Shown piece after piece: positions 45,609 to 57,790 of a stretch of DNA of 64,000 bases. Position 1 is the first letter of the stretch; each line of letters starts with the position of its first letter. The translations under genes were made by a program, and so were the position numbers. Source of the DNA: Heracleum sosnowskyi (taxonomy: Eukaryota; Streptophyta; Magnoliopsida; Apiales; Apiaceae). The notes beneath the pieces are model-generated. The model ran no database searches. It worked only from the letters and a program-made list of their open reading frames with translations, and had not been told where the DNA came from. Location: positions 1,922,001-1,986,000 of the forward strand of contig JAUIZM010000019.1 in assembly GCA_030848705.1 (NCBI GenBank), read 5' to 3'.

Positions 45609-46504
45609 AAAGTCCAGCAGCTCCTGATTTTCAAAGCCAGGGGCTGTTCCACATACACTTCTTCATCCAACTCACCATTCAGGAATGCACTCTTAACATC
45701 CATTTGATAGACTTTAAAATTGGAATAAGCTGCAAATGCTAAGAACATCCTGATGGCCTCAAGTCTAGCCACTGGTGCATAGGTTTCATCATAATCAATG
45801 CCTTCAGCTTGAGAATACCCTTGTGCAACCAGTCTTGCCTTGTTCCTTGTAACAATACCATCCTCATCTAGCTTGTTCCTGTATACCCATCTTGTACCAA
45901 CTACTTTCTTGTTCTTTGGCCTGGGTACCAGCTTCCAGACTTGATGTTCTTCAAACTGATTGAGTTCATCTTGCATAGCAATCACCCAATCTGGATCAGT
46001 CGGTGCTTCCTCAGTTTTCTTTGGCTCCATTTCAGATAGAAATGCTGAATAATGACATTCATTCTGAGTTGCACTTCTAGTTTTAACTCCAACACCTGGA
46101 TCACCAATGATCAGCTCAAAAGGATGAGCTCTATTCCATACAGTCTGTCTTGGAAGATTTGATCTTGATGATTCGCCTTGAAATTCACTTTGATGTTGTG
46201 AGTGACTAGATGATCCTTCATTTTCTCCCCCTGAGTTGTTGCTTGATTGCCTTGATGATTCTTCTCCAGTGTTGGTGGTATCTCCATTGTTACCAGTGTT
46301 TCCACCACCACCACCATGATCATTATCATCATTGTTATTATCATTACCAGCAATAACTTCAGGTGGGGCTGCATCATCTGATTCTGAGTCTGGCAAGTTA
46401 TCAAACTTCAGCTTTTCAGATGAGTCTTCTTTTTGGATATTAGGGAACTTAGTGTCATCAAAAGTAACATTGACACTTTCCTTTACTGTGTGACTGCCAA
46501 CCAA
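45609..46504 (-). pseudogene. RE2 integrase tail and RT N-terminal part
   Basis: It begins GSHTVKESVNVTFDD (end of integrase), then an Asp/Asn/Gly-rich linker (NNNDDNDHGGGGGNTGNNGD) and the RT start: HQVWKLVPRPKNKKVVGTRW, ARLVAQGYSQAEGIDYDETY, VYQMDVKSAFLNGELDEEVY. A frameshift near 45640, just after YVEQP, separates it from the RT palm. The Gly/Asn-rich linker is low complexity, so its length may vary between copies. Confidence 0.85.
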
Positions 46505-47391
46505 GTAGACTCTGTAAGATCTTCTGGAATAACCAACAAAATAGCTTCTTGTGCCTTTGCATCAAACTTGCCACGTTTCACATTGTCATCTATAAGCACA
46601 AAGCATTTTGCTCCAAATACGTGAAAGTACTTGACAGTTGGTTTCTTGTTGTTCATGATCTCATAAGGAGTCTTCATTAAGTCCTTGTTGATTAAAGTTC
46701 GATTATGAGTATAACAAGCTGTATTCGCTGCTTCAGCCCAAAAGTACGTTGAAAGTTTGGACTCACTTAACATAGTCCTAGCAGCTTCAATCAATGTACG
46801 ATTCTTTCTTTCCACTACTCCATTTTGTTGAGGAGTTCTAGGGGCAGAATACTGTCTTGTTATTCCTTTATCAGCACAAAAGTCATTTAGAACTGCATTC
46901 TTGAATTCAGTACCATTATCTGACCTTATGGCTCTAACAGGGAATCTAGAATCAAGCTCAATCAACTTTACATGGTCAATCACCAGATGTGGGGTTTCAT
47001 CCTTGGAATGTAGGAATAAAACCCATGTATATTTTGAAAAGTCATCAACAATCACAAGTGCATATTGTTTCTTTAACATGGACATCACATTGACTGGACC
47101 AAACAAATCCATGTGCAGTAGCTGAAGTGGTTCAGTTATTGATGATGTGTTAGTGCCCTTGTGAGAAGCTTTCTTTGACTTTCCTTTCTGACATGCCTCA
47201 CACAGTCCTTCCTGTGTAAATTCCATCTGAGGCAAACCTCTAACCAATTCCCTCTTAACTAAAGAGTTCATGGTTTTGAAGTTAAGGTGAGACATCTTCT
47301 TGTGCCATAGCCAACTTTCATCTGATGAAGCTTTAGCATAAAAACAATTAACTTCATCTTTCGATCCCGAGTGCAGATTAGCTATGAACAA
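46483..47391 (-). pseudogene. RE2 integrase
   Basis: Zinc finger H..H..C..C (WLWHKKMSHLNFKTMNSL and CEACQKGKSKKA) followed by the D,D,E core: LLHMDLFGPVNVM, RAIRSDNGTEFKN and QNGVVERKNRTLIEAARTM. It ends at a frameshift in AQEAI near 46540. It is close to RE1 in sequence, showing both are of one lineage. Confidence 0.88.
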
Positions 47392-47478
47392 GTCACCTTT
47401 CCTTACTCCTTGAAGAGCAGGCTTTCCATTCTTCTTGTGAAGGATCTGACACTTCTCTCTTTCAAAGGAAACAGTATA

Positions 47479-47769
47479 TTATCTGTCACAGAAATGACTG
47501 ATGCTGAGAAGATTGAACTTCAGACCTTCCACAAATGATACATCTTCAATGATAACATTACCAAACTTCAAACAGCCATATCCTTTCGTAATACCCTTGC
47601 TGTTATCTCCAAAGGTAACTACTGGGCCAGCTTTCTCAACCAAATCTGATAGCAGGGCTCTATCTCCGGTCATATGCCTTGAACAGCCACTGTCAAGAAT
47701 CCACATAACACGGTTTACCTGTTTAACTCCCTGCAATATCAAATTGATTAGTCCTTCCTCAGAACCCAA
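47479..47769 (-). pseudogene. RE2 protease
   Basis: The aspartic protease region with active site WILDSGCSRHMTGDRALLSD and the downstream VEGLKFNLLSISHFCDR, interrupted by a TAA at 47476-47478. It overlaps the end of the gag frame in a different frame, as in RE1. Confidence 0.85.
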
Positions 47770-48710
47770 ACTTGATTGGGTCCGGCATACTTAAAGAACT
47801 GGCCTTTGTCAGGTAAAAAAACCTTTTTAGCTACAACTACTTCAACCTCTCTTACAAAAGAGTGTTTCCATTTATAGTCAGCCTTAACACATTTCTGAGT
47901 AGGCTTAGGGATAAATGAATCCACTCTAGTCTTAGGAGGACTAGTAGTCTTAGCTTTAACATGCTTCTTATTATTAACATGTTGACGTGGAGCAGTCTTA
48001 TCATTAGATACATGCTTACTATTAAAATAAGCATACATAACATTGAAAGCACAAGACATGCAATTAATCACACCACATGCTTTATGGGAAGAATTAACAG
48101 CAGGCATGTTAGTTCTACAGTTGTTTTGATCCAACTTATGGATATCTGATTTAGTCTTTTTAGTTGTAGCAACTTTGACTGGAATATCAGATATACATTT
48201 TTTGGATTGTTCAACTTCCAAAGCAATATCTTCTTCACGAATCTCCTCAGCAATAATGATAGAGTATTCATTTAGAGGATCTGCCTCGGACTCTTTACAG
48301 AAGGGTGTTTCAATACCCTTAAGCACATATGGAATACCCCTTCCTTCAGTACTGACTCTACAAGGGGAATTAATGCCAAGCAATCCAATAGCCTCATTAT
48401 AACCATAACCTATACTGACATGATTACCAATAGCTTGTTTATTGAGAATCTCTTTAGCCGTCTTACACGAGTTGTAATAGGCATTAGCTTTAGTCTTAAG
48501 CTCACTAATCTGATTCTTAAGAATGGTTTCCAATTGAATATAACAATTAACCCTATTCTCAAGAAATGCTATTTTTTCAGTAAGTTCATCCTGATTAACA
48601 TGCACTAGTTTTAATTCTTTTACCTCCTGTTCAAGAGTTGTGTTCAAAAGAATTATTCTATCATTTTCAGTGCGTGCACAAGAAAGAGTACCACCAAGAT
48701 GACGAATCAT
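47748..48710 (-). pseudogene. RE2 gag C-terminal part
   Basis: A Leu/Glu/Lys-rich coiled coil (LEQEVKELKLVHVNQDELTE), then a linker and CGVINCMSCAFNVMYAYF, ending FKYAGPNQVWVLRKD. It matches the post-knuckle part of RE1 gag (CGNANCMTCYVTVI and GPYHVWVPK). The capsid domain and zinc knuckle are missing because the element is truncated at 48726. Confidence 0.8.
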
Positions 48711-48726
48711 TTCAGTGTCAGTGAAC

Positions 48727-50939
48727 TTTTTCTAATTAATAAATTAATAATATAATCAAAATTCGGGAAAGTTTTATTCTACATTAATATTTCACTATAT
48801 TTTACTACATAAAAATCAAATAATATTGAAATCTAATCAAAAAAATGGAAATGTGGGATCTAATTTGTTTAAATTTAGGATACATTGTACAAATATACTT
48901 CTTTCTTTTTAGGATAACGAAAACTACTACAAATCAAATCTTTTATGAAATTGTATTATTGTCAAGCTACCAAAATAGTAACTAGATGATTGTCTTTTAC
49001 AATTAAAATATTTTTTTTCTAACAAAATCTACTTCTTTTCCAAAAATATCATTAAAATTATCTTTAAATTAAAACATATTACCTTTTATATTTGTTATTA
49101 CTAAAATCTATGTTTTCCAAAAATATGAGGTGCAATCCTTACTTATTTATTTTAAAACCTATTTTAATACTCTATTTAATAAATAATAAAATAATATAAA
49201 AATATTAACTAGCTGATTGCCTTTTATAATTAAAATATTTTTTTTCTAACAAAATCTACTTTTTTCCAAAAATATCACGGGCAATTACCTTTAAATTAAA
49301 ATATATTACCTTTTATATTTGTTATCACTAAAATCTCTGTTAGGTCCTGATAAGTTTGTAGAAGGGGGGTTGAATACAAACTATACCGTTTTATCGAATT
49401 TGTTCTTTTAAGATTAAACAATTTAGAACAAATTAATGCGGAATAAAAACTGAAACAATATTCAAGTTAAATAGAAACTCTATTAAACTTGAAGGGTGTT
49501 ACAATTTTGATCACTGATTACAAGGGTTCTTGATAAAACAAATCTAGAATAAATTCGACATGAATTTATCTATTTTTGTAATAAAAAGAATCGAATACTA
49601 AAAAGTAGTTCGATATAAAATCTAGGGATTATGATACGCTAGAATGTCAAAGCAGTACAAGAGATACAATTCTTATGAATTAAATGTTGAAGAACAATCA
49701 AGAATTAATACTCCTGCAGAATTTGAATGCTTTGCTGTTGAGAAGAAATAAAGACAGTTGAGTTTGATATTGAATGCTCTGTGTTCTTTCTTCTGTATGT
49801 TGTGTTGTAATTGATGCAGTACTTCAAGTCTTCTGTCTTCTATTTATATCAAATGCTTTTCTATTAATACCCACGTGCAAGCCACTGAAAGTATACAATT
49901 TGCACTAGGAAGACAAGCAGAAAAACAACCATTTTTGCCTTAGAAGACTCTCGGGAAGACAACCAGTGGCCTAGGAAGACTATCGGGAAGACAACCAGTG
50001 GCTTAGGAAGACTAGGGTTTGGCCTGGGAAGACAATCGGGAAGACTCACTTAAAAAACCGAGTCTTTCTAGTTCAAACCTAAGTCTTCCTAGTTCATTTT
50101 TATTCTAATTTAAATAATTAACTAAATAAATTATGTATTAAATTAATTCTTTACAGAATTAATTTAATAAATAATATACTTAATAGTATTAATTATTTAT
50201 AAGAGAATAAATAGAATTAGTTGACTTCTCAATTAATTTCTTTTTATTCTAATTTAAATAATTAACTAAATAAATTATGTATTAAATTAATTCTTTACAG
50301 AATTAATTTAATAAATAATTTACTCAATAGTATTAATTATTTATAAGAGAATAAATAGAATTAGTTGACTACTCAATTAATTTCTTTTTATTCTAATTTA
50401 AATAATTAACTAAATAAATTATGTATTAAATTAATTCTTTACAGAATTAATTTAATAAATAATTTACTCAATAGTATTAATTATTTATAAGAGAATAAAT
50501 AGAATTAATTGACTTCTCAATAAATTCTAGAATCACTTAAAAATTAGATAAATAACAAACACAATAGTACGTTGACACTCAATGCACTGTCTGGTTCATG
50601 AGTGACTAACGACAATGTCTGTTCTTTATCTATTTGACTTTAAGCAGTGATTCACTTTCTCATTCAAGAACTCCGTAATCAGTATCTTTTGTTGTCACAA
50701 CTTGAAATCTCTGTCACTTTAATAAATCCACTGAGCTTGAATACTTCATTGAGGCTTGATCAATAAATTGAGCTTCTTTCAATGTAGAATCACTTCAAGT
50801 CTGTAGATGACTTTAAACTTCATTCTTTGACAGATATAATCTTATGAGATTCCTGCTTATCTAATATTTACTTATTACATTCTTGTTTAAGTTGAGTAGA
50901 ATCCTCGAATTACAAATAGGCTATTTCATATGCCTTTCA
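48727..50939. repeat. Duplicate of the RE2 flank plus LTR (copy of 40185-42404)
   Basis: 48727-49337 repeats 40190-40793 (CTTTTTCTAATTAATAA... to CTAAAATCTC), and 49338-50939 repeats the LTR. Differences are few single bases and small indels. The join to gag sits at ACTTTTTCTAATTAATAA, a short stretch resembling the start of the duplicated flank. Confidence 0.92.
49338..50939 (-). mobile_element. Solo LTR of the RE2 family with ATCTC target duplications
   Basis: A 1,602 bp LTR flanked by ATCTC at 49333-49337 and at 50940-50944, with Helitron-type sequence continuing on both sides. No internal region adjoins it on the right, and on its left is host flank, so it behaves as a solo LTR. Confidence 0.88.
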
Positions 50940-51513
50940 ATCTCTCTTTTCAAAAAATATCAAATGCAACCCTTACTTATATATTTTAAAACTTAATTTA
51001 ATACTTTTAATTATTTAAAAAAAACTTACCTATTTTAACAAGTGAACGTATTTTTTTAACAAATACAATTAATATAATTAAAACACATCTAAAAATATTA
51101 TAGGTAGTTACTTTATTTTAATTAAAACATGTTAGCTTTCCTATTTGTCCTTATTAAAAAAACTTACTTATTTTAACATGTCAACGTACTTTTTTAATAA
51201 ATACAAGTAATATAATTAAAACACTTCTAAAAATATCACGGGCAATTACTTTTTTTAATTAAAACATGTTAGATTTTCTATATTTCCTTATTATTAATAT
51301 TATTTTATTATAAATTAATATTAATAATACCTCATTTATCTTCATCAGCCCCATCTGTATTTTTTAATTTTTTTTTTACTTTCAAATTAATATTTAAGTT
51401 CCTTATTTTATAATTTATCATATTAATTTTTACTTTTATTTTAATATTTTCCTTTCACATTAAATTTTTTAGTTTATTATTTTCTAAGCTCGTGCCTTAC
51501 ACTGGTTATAGGC

Positions 51514-53790
51514 TAGTACAACATAGGAAAAAGATACATTCCAAAAATTTTGAGTTAAAAGTTTCTCATGAGTATTTTTAAAAATCATACAATAAAAAGT
51601 GTTAGCCACTATATATATAACAAAACAATTAAAATTTTAACTTCAAATTTTAATAAATTTGTAATTAATGAAAATAATGAGTTCAATAAGATACAAAATA
51701 TTATTATATGAATAAAGATACTTAACATGTAATCCAACCATATAATAGAAAAAATGTATTGAGAAAAAATATATTTTATCTAATTATTAATTAGAAGAGA
51801 ATTCTAGTGTTGTTTGTTGGTTGGTTGTTAAATTATTGTCTTCTCCTTTTTATAAGTTTATTAATTTTTAGAATTTATATAGTAAATTGGATTAAATACA
51901 TTGATGCACATTTTTTCATAATTATTAGTACTTTTATAAAAGAATAAAAAAAATCTGAGATAAGGTAACTTTCAACAAATTAGTGTGTTTTGAACAAATG
52001 AGTGTGTTTTGATATACATTTTTTTGATATGCACATTTTTTAGATACAATTTTGACATCTAAATTTTTTTATAATATAAAGTCATATTATTAAATATTTC
52101 ATGAAAGTTATCTAGTTCCTTATTTTATTTTTTTATATAATCGTTCTCATCGTTGCATGATTTAACTAAAAAAACTATGATGTTCATAATTATATAGATT
52201 ATTTTTCATTATAAATTATTAGAAATTTTAAAAAAAAATAGATGATTGTGTAATAAATTTAAAACTTTAGGGGATATATTCAATTTAGATTTTAATAAAT
52301 TGATTTTTAGTCTATGGATTTTAAGAAATTATTGTTGATTTTAATTCCACGCTTTCAAAATCTCATGAATTTTATCTAAAATTTCAAAAGATATAAAGTT
52401 TAGTAAAAAAATACATGAAAAGCCACCATTTTATCAAATACAAAAAAAAATCATGAACTTTTGAATATCATCAGATTTTATTATATTTTTTAAATTATAA
52501 AATGAATACCACCAAATTTTAATGAATTTTTAAAATCTAAAATGAATACCCGTAGATTTTAAAAGACATTTTGAAATCCAAACCAAACACTACCACAATT
52601 TAAAAGACTTTTTAAACTCCATATTAAATACACCACGATGTTAAGAATCCAATTTTATTTTTTTTAAAATAAATTAAATACACTACACTTTTTAAGAATC
52701 TATTTTTTTAAGATGTTATAAAATGTATATGTGGCAACTCCCCAACCAAACTAAAAGAATATTATAATCATTGATTTAGGCTCTTACATTTAGTTTTTAA
52801 AAATCAATATAGATCTTTATAATATAATTACAAAAGTACCAAGCTTATATTCTATATGTAGGTAAGTTTTCTTAAAAATGTTGATAATTATAACCCTTAA
52901 AACTTATTTATATATGTATGCAAAATATAATATAATATTTATTATTAGTTATTTTTTTATAATAATTTTCTTTATATTTTTATAAAAATGAGAGAAATAT
53001 AGTATCGAGCGAAAAATTAAATTATTTTTCAAAAATAATATATAATTTAGTAAAATATTCGATATTCCGTAGAAGAACATTAAGTCCTATAATATATAAG
53101 AAAACTTTTATGTAACAAAATATCGTGATTATGTATTAGCCAAAGATTTATATTACTTATAAGTTTTAAATAAATAAGTTCTTATTTAAATATAACCCTC
53201 CACGTGTATTATCATGTCAGAACTTATAACAAACACAAAATCTTACTATTTTAGTAAGACCTTTAAATCAATAAATATAAACAAAGCATAATTAATCATA
53301 TGGCTTTTTAATATTCTTAAATTAAAAAACCGTGAGGAATTGATTAACATAGAACATTTATATTGTATACTCTTCATCTAGAAAAAAAATTCTATTTTTT
53401 TGTAATTCAAAAATAAAGTTTCGATATTAATTATCACATAGAATGCATATGCCTCAAAAAAAATGGCATGATTACGGAAACTTCATTTTGCTTAACAAAA
53501 CAAAAGTATATTGTTTTATAATTATTTATTTACTATCAATCTTTTTATTTATATATTATGTGTCAACTCATACTATGTAGGTTATAAAAGGACAAATATC
53601 ATTTTAAAGATTATTTTCGATTATGCTTGTAATCAACCTGGCACTGTTCAAAAAACACATAATAATGAACTAATACATGTCTTGAATAAAAAGAACTGAG
53701 GCAAATGTAGTAGGCTATTATTGCTCTATAAGATTGAATGGAGATTCTGTTACACATCAAGGTTTTTTTTGCATACCTTTTGTTCACTTT
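51514..53790. other. AT-rich DNA without genes
   Basis: I see no gene. From 52430 to 52710 a loose repeat of about 50 bp recurs (AAATCCAAACCAAACACTAC- and TAAAAGACTTTTTAAACTCC-like blocks), which may be a relic of an unidentified element. Confidence 0.45.
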
Positions 53791-54011
53791 TATTGGACAA
53801 TCAAGTGTCCAATCATCATCCAATGTACAGTCAGCATCTAGTCAGCATGCCAGTCAACTACCAGCTAGTTAGTTAGTTAATTCCCGCTCTAGTTTAGTTT
53901 GTTAGAGTTAGAGTTAGATTGTATATAGGTTCTAAACACATCATTTCATTTTTTTTACTTTTGTATAGTTTTATTTTGCAATTCAATAAAGTTCTTTTTC
54001 AGAAAATATCA
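53791..54011 (+). repeat. RE3 5' LTR
   Basis: A 221 bp LTR containing CAGCTAGTTAGTTAGTTAAT, a TTTGTATAG TATA-like region and AATAAAG as a possible poly(A) signal near its end. Confidence 0.92.
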
Positions 54012-54023
54012 TGGTATCAGAGC
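54012..54023 (+). other. RE3 primer binding site
   Basis: TGGTATCAGAGC (tRNA-Met type) immediately follows the 5' LTR. Confidence 0.92.
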
Positions 54024-54201
54024 GAGAAGGAATGATCGTCTTCTTCGTTCGATCGTCTTCTTCGTTCGATCGCATTTCTCATAGTTCTCTTCGTCTCTAA
54101 TCACTAATCATCTACTAAAAGTTGTAAGTTCTTTGTTAACAATCATTTAGTCTGTTGATATTCAGATTATTCGTTATTTTTGACCCTCTATAGAAGATTT
54201 T

Positions 54202-57200
54202 GAAACTTACGATTCTGTTCAAGGTAGTGATAATAAAATTACACTTCCAGATGGTTCTAAGGTACAAGTGCAACATATAGGAACAGTTAAACTAAGCGAC
54301 AATATTAGACTACTTAATGTCTTACATGTTCCACAGTTTCAATTTAAACTGATTTCAGTCTCCAAATTATGCAAGGATTTACAGTGTCACTTAGTGTTTA
54401 TTGATTCTCAATGCTTTATTCAGGGCCATTCTCAGAAAAGGCCTCAGACTCTTCTTGGTAGTTTATAAAATGGACTTTATAATGTGGCTGGTTGCACAGA
54501 TTGGAATCTCTCATCTACCTGTCTTACTTCCAGACGGTCAACAGTTGAAGAAACAAAGATATGGCATCTTAGATTTGGACATCTACCTTTAAGTCAAATC
54601 AAATTAGTCTTACCAGGTTGTATTGTTCAATCTTGTACTGAAAATCTAGTTTGTAGGATTTGCCCTGCTGCTAAACAGACTAGAAAATCTTTTCCCCATA
54701 GTTTTATTAAAACTACATCTGTGTTTGAGCTTCTTCATATTGATTTGTGGGGGCCTTATAAAACAAAATCAGTATCTGGTTGTACACAATTCTTAACAAT
54801 TGTGGATGATTTTAGTAGATTTACCTAGGTTCATTTGCTCAAATATAAATCTGATGTTGCCTCTGTTCTTGAGAATTTTATTCAATATGTAGACACACAG
54901 TTTAAATCCAAAATTAAATGCATCAGATCTGATAATGCTCTTGAGTTTACTAAGGGTTTAACTAAAGTTTTGTTTCAAAAACATGGTATTGTACATCAGA
55001 CTAGCCGTGCTTACACTCCACAACAAAATGGTGTTGTGGAGAGGAAGCACAAACATCTTTTAGAGACAGCTAGGGCATTATTTCTTCAATCTAAATTACT
55101 AGATAAGTTTTGGGCAGATAGTATTTTGTGTGCTACATATCTCATTAACAGACTACCTCTTAAAAGCATCAATTTAGATTCACCTTTTCTTAGGTTGTAT
55201 AAAACTAAACCTTCTCTAGAACATCTAAGGGTGTTTGGCTGTCTCTGCTTTGTTTCTACTTCTACAGTCCAAAGATCTAAATTTGATTCAAGGGCTTCTC
55301 CTTGTGTTTTTCTGGGGTACTCTAATACTCAGAAAGGTTATAGAGTATTAGACCTTCAATACTCTACTATCACTGTTTCTAGAGATGTTCAATTCTTTGA
55401 AAATCAATTTCCTTTTCATATGATTGCTTCATCATCTATTTCTTCTTATCTAAATGAAATTTGTTTACCACACATGTCATCCAATGTACTTTTTGAAGAT
55501 TCTTATTTGTCTATTCCATCTTCAACACTTACTGGTTCTTCATCACATACTGGTTCTTCAACACATACTGATCACTCTTCAACTTCTGTTCTATCTACAA
55601 GACAATCTACTAGATTAAGACAAAGTCCAGCTTATTTGCAAGATTATTAGTGTCATACTTGTGTTTCCACTGAGGCATCTTCTGTTACTAATCATTGGTG
55701 TAATTTGGTGGCACATGATAAAATTCTTGATTCTAGTTGTACTTCTCAGCAGTATATTCCTATTGAGCCTCTTAACTATCATCAAGCTTCTAAGGATCAT
55801 TTGCGGGTTGAAGTAATGAATAAAGAAATTAAGACTTTGCAAGATAATGAAACTTGGGAATTGGTTGATTTACCAAAAGGGAATAAACCTATAGGATGTA
55901 GATGGGTGTATAAAACCAAACTTAAATCAGATGGATCTCTAGAAAGGTGTAAAGCAAGGTTGGTAGCCAAGGGGTTTACTCAAAAATATGGAATTGACTA
56001 TAAGGAGACATTTTCCCATGTGGTAAAGATGAGCACTGTTAGATGTTTAGTTACCTTGGCAACTAGTAAAAAATGGCAGTTACATCAATGTGATGTTAAT
56101 AATGCTTTTTTACATGGTGATTTGTATGAAGAAGTTTACATGCAAGTTCCAGATGGTATTCCAAATCTAGAGAATAAGGTTTGCAGATTAAGAAAGAGTA
56201 TTTATGGATTAAAACAGGCTTTAAGGAATTGGTTTGCCAAATTAGCCATGGAACTGCTTCTTCAAGGATTTAAACAATCAAAGAATGATTACAGTTTGTT
56301 TATCAAGAAAACAGGTTCATATATTATTGTGGTAGCAGTATATGTTGATGATATAATTATAAGTGGGAGTGATACTCTAGCTATTACACAATTGAAGTCT
56401 CACATGGACAAGGTGTTTAGCATTAAAGATCTTGGCTTACTACATTTCTTTCTTGGTATTGAGATTTTATATCTTCCTACTGGAATTGTACTCAGTCAGA
56501 AAAAATTTACAAAGGAATTGTTGAGTCAATGTTCTTATGATCTTACTAAAAAGGCTGTCACTCATATTCCTTTGGCCATGAAACTCTCAGCAGATGAAGG
56601 TTCTTTGCTATCTAATCCTGAAGAGTATAGGTCTTATGTTGGTAAACTCAATTTTTTGACAAATACTAGGCCTGATCTCAGTTATGCAGTCCAATTGTTG
56701 AGTCAGTTTATGCAGTCACCAAGATCTTCTCATCAGGATGCTCTTATACATACATTAAGATATGTCTCTCAGACTGCTGGTCAAGGCATTCTATTACAAG
56801 CTTCAGATAAACTTACATTGCAGGCATTCTCTGATTCAGATTGGGCATCTTGTCCAGATTCTAGAAGGTCAATTACAGGTTATATTTTGTTATTTGGTAA
56901 GTCTCCTATTGTATGAAAATCAAAGAAACAGAGTACAGTGTCTAGATCATCCTCAGAGGCAGAATATAGAGCTATGGCAGCAGCAGCTTCTGAAGTTACT
57001 TGGGTTGTTCAGTTACTTACTGAACTAGGTGTTCAAGATTTAAAGCCAGTCACTTTACATTGTGACAATCAATCAGCTTTGCACATAGCTCGAAATCCTG
57101 TTTTTCATGAAAGGACTAAGCATATAGAGGTTGATTGTCACTTCACAAGAGATAAGGTTCTTGAAGGATTGTTGCAACTTACTTATCTTCCTACAAAACT

Positions 57201-57396
57201 TCAGCTAGCAGATGTATTTACAAAAGTTGTTCCTTCACCTCAGCTTCATCTTCTATTGTCCAAGTTGGGTATCTATAATGCTTCTCATTCTTTCTCCTCC
57301 AACTTGAGGGGGGATATTGGACAATCAAGTGTCCAGTCAGCATCCAATGTACCGTCAGCATCTAGTCAGCATGCCAGTCAACTACCAGCTAGTTAG
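54202..57396 (+). pseudogene. RE3 pol (protease tail, integrase, RT, RNase H) with four stops
   Basis: One frame throughout, interrupted only by TAA 54466-54468, TAG 54826-54828, TAG 55648-55650 and TGA 56914-56916. It begins inside the protease (LPDGSKVQVQHIGTVKLSDN, VLHVPQFQFKLISVSKLC) without the DSG active site. Integrase: HLRFGHLPLSQI, CRICPAAKQTRKSF, HIDLWGPYK, RSDNALEF, NGVVERKHKHLLE. RT: HQCDVNNAFLHGDLYEEVYM and VYVDDIIISG. RNase H: SDSDWASCPDSRRSITGY, SRSSSEAEYRAMA. Two stops fall on Trp codons of conserved motifs (FSRFT*VHLLK and SPIV*KSKKQ), each one G-to-A change from TGG. No frameshift is visible, so decay is recent or point-mutational. The last ~27 codons run into the 3' LTR. 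Confidence 0.88.
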
Positions 57397-57524
57397 TTAG
57401 TTAATTCCCGCTCTAGTTTGTTAGAGTTAGATTGTATATAGGTTCTAAACACATCATTTCATTTTTTTTACTTTTGTATAGTTTTATTTTGCAATTCAAT
57501 AAAGTTCTTTTTCAGAAAATATCA
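57315..57524 (+). repeat. RE3 3' LTR
   Basis: A 210 bp LTR, nearly identical to the 5' LTR except for a short deletion in the GTTTGTTAGAGTTAGAGTTAG stretch and a few substitutions. Confidence 0.92.
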
Positions 57525-57790
57525 ACTTTAAAATCCGTAGACTCCAAAAATATAAACTAAAGCTACTTCCAGAAAATGCCTAGTAGATAGTCTCCAGTAA
57601 AAAGCTTAAAAAGCGCTACTCCCTACTAGCACGGATTTTAGGCAATTTAGCACACTTCTCTTTCAGCGTCATATTGAATTGCTCACAAATATATTGGCCT
57701 TGCTATATTTAAAACCCATATACAAAACACTTAAAAATCGGAGGATGAAGAGTAAAGATTAAAACAAGTGAGACGAGATGACTTCAAAGT

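Larger units (their letters stand above)
40794..48726 (-). mobile_element. RE2: truncated Sirevirus-type Copia retrotransposon
   Basis: A minus-strand element. Its 3' LTR is 40794-42404, preceded on the minus strand by the polypurine tract AATAGGGGGAGAT. The order from right to left is gag C-terminal part, protease, integrase, RT, RNase H, ORF3 remnant. The 5' LTR, primer site and start of gag are missing: at 48726/48727 the gag region is joined to a second copy of the left flank. Target duplication ATCTC is visible at the left edge (40789-40793). Protein motifs match RE1's family, but the LTRs are unrelated. Several stops and shifts make it defective. Confidence 0.87.
40109..51513 (+). mobile_element. 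Helitron-type element abutting the previous one, split by RE2
   Basis: Right after the CTAG at 40108 comes TATTATTAAAGCCGAAACAT, the start seen at 13936. The sequence family (CAAAAATATCACGG blocks) continues on both sides of RE2. A possible 3' end is GGTTATAGGCTAG near 51513, where the hairpin is weak (CGTGCCTTACACTGG). About 0.6 kb of it (40190-40793) is duplicated at 48727-49337. Confidence 0.4.
53791..57524 (+). mobile_element. RE3: small Copia retrotransposon without gag
   Basis: A 3.7 kb element with LTRs 53791-54011 and 57315-57524, flanked by ACTTT on both sides (53786-53790 and 57525-57529). The LTRs start TATTGGACAATC, where TGTTGG would be expected, and end AAAATATCA. Primer site TGGTATCAGAGC is at 54012-54023 and a polypurine tract GAGGGGGGA ends at 57314. 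Between primer site and pol there are only about 230 bp, so gag and the protease active site are missing. It is not closely related to RE1/RE2. Confidence 0.92.
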
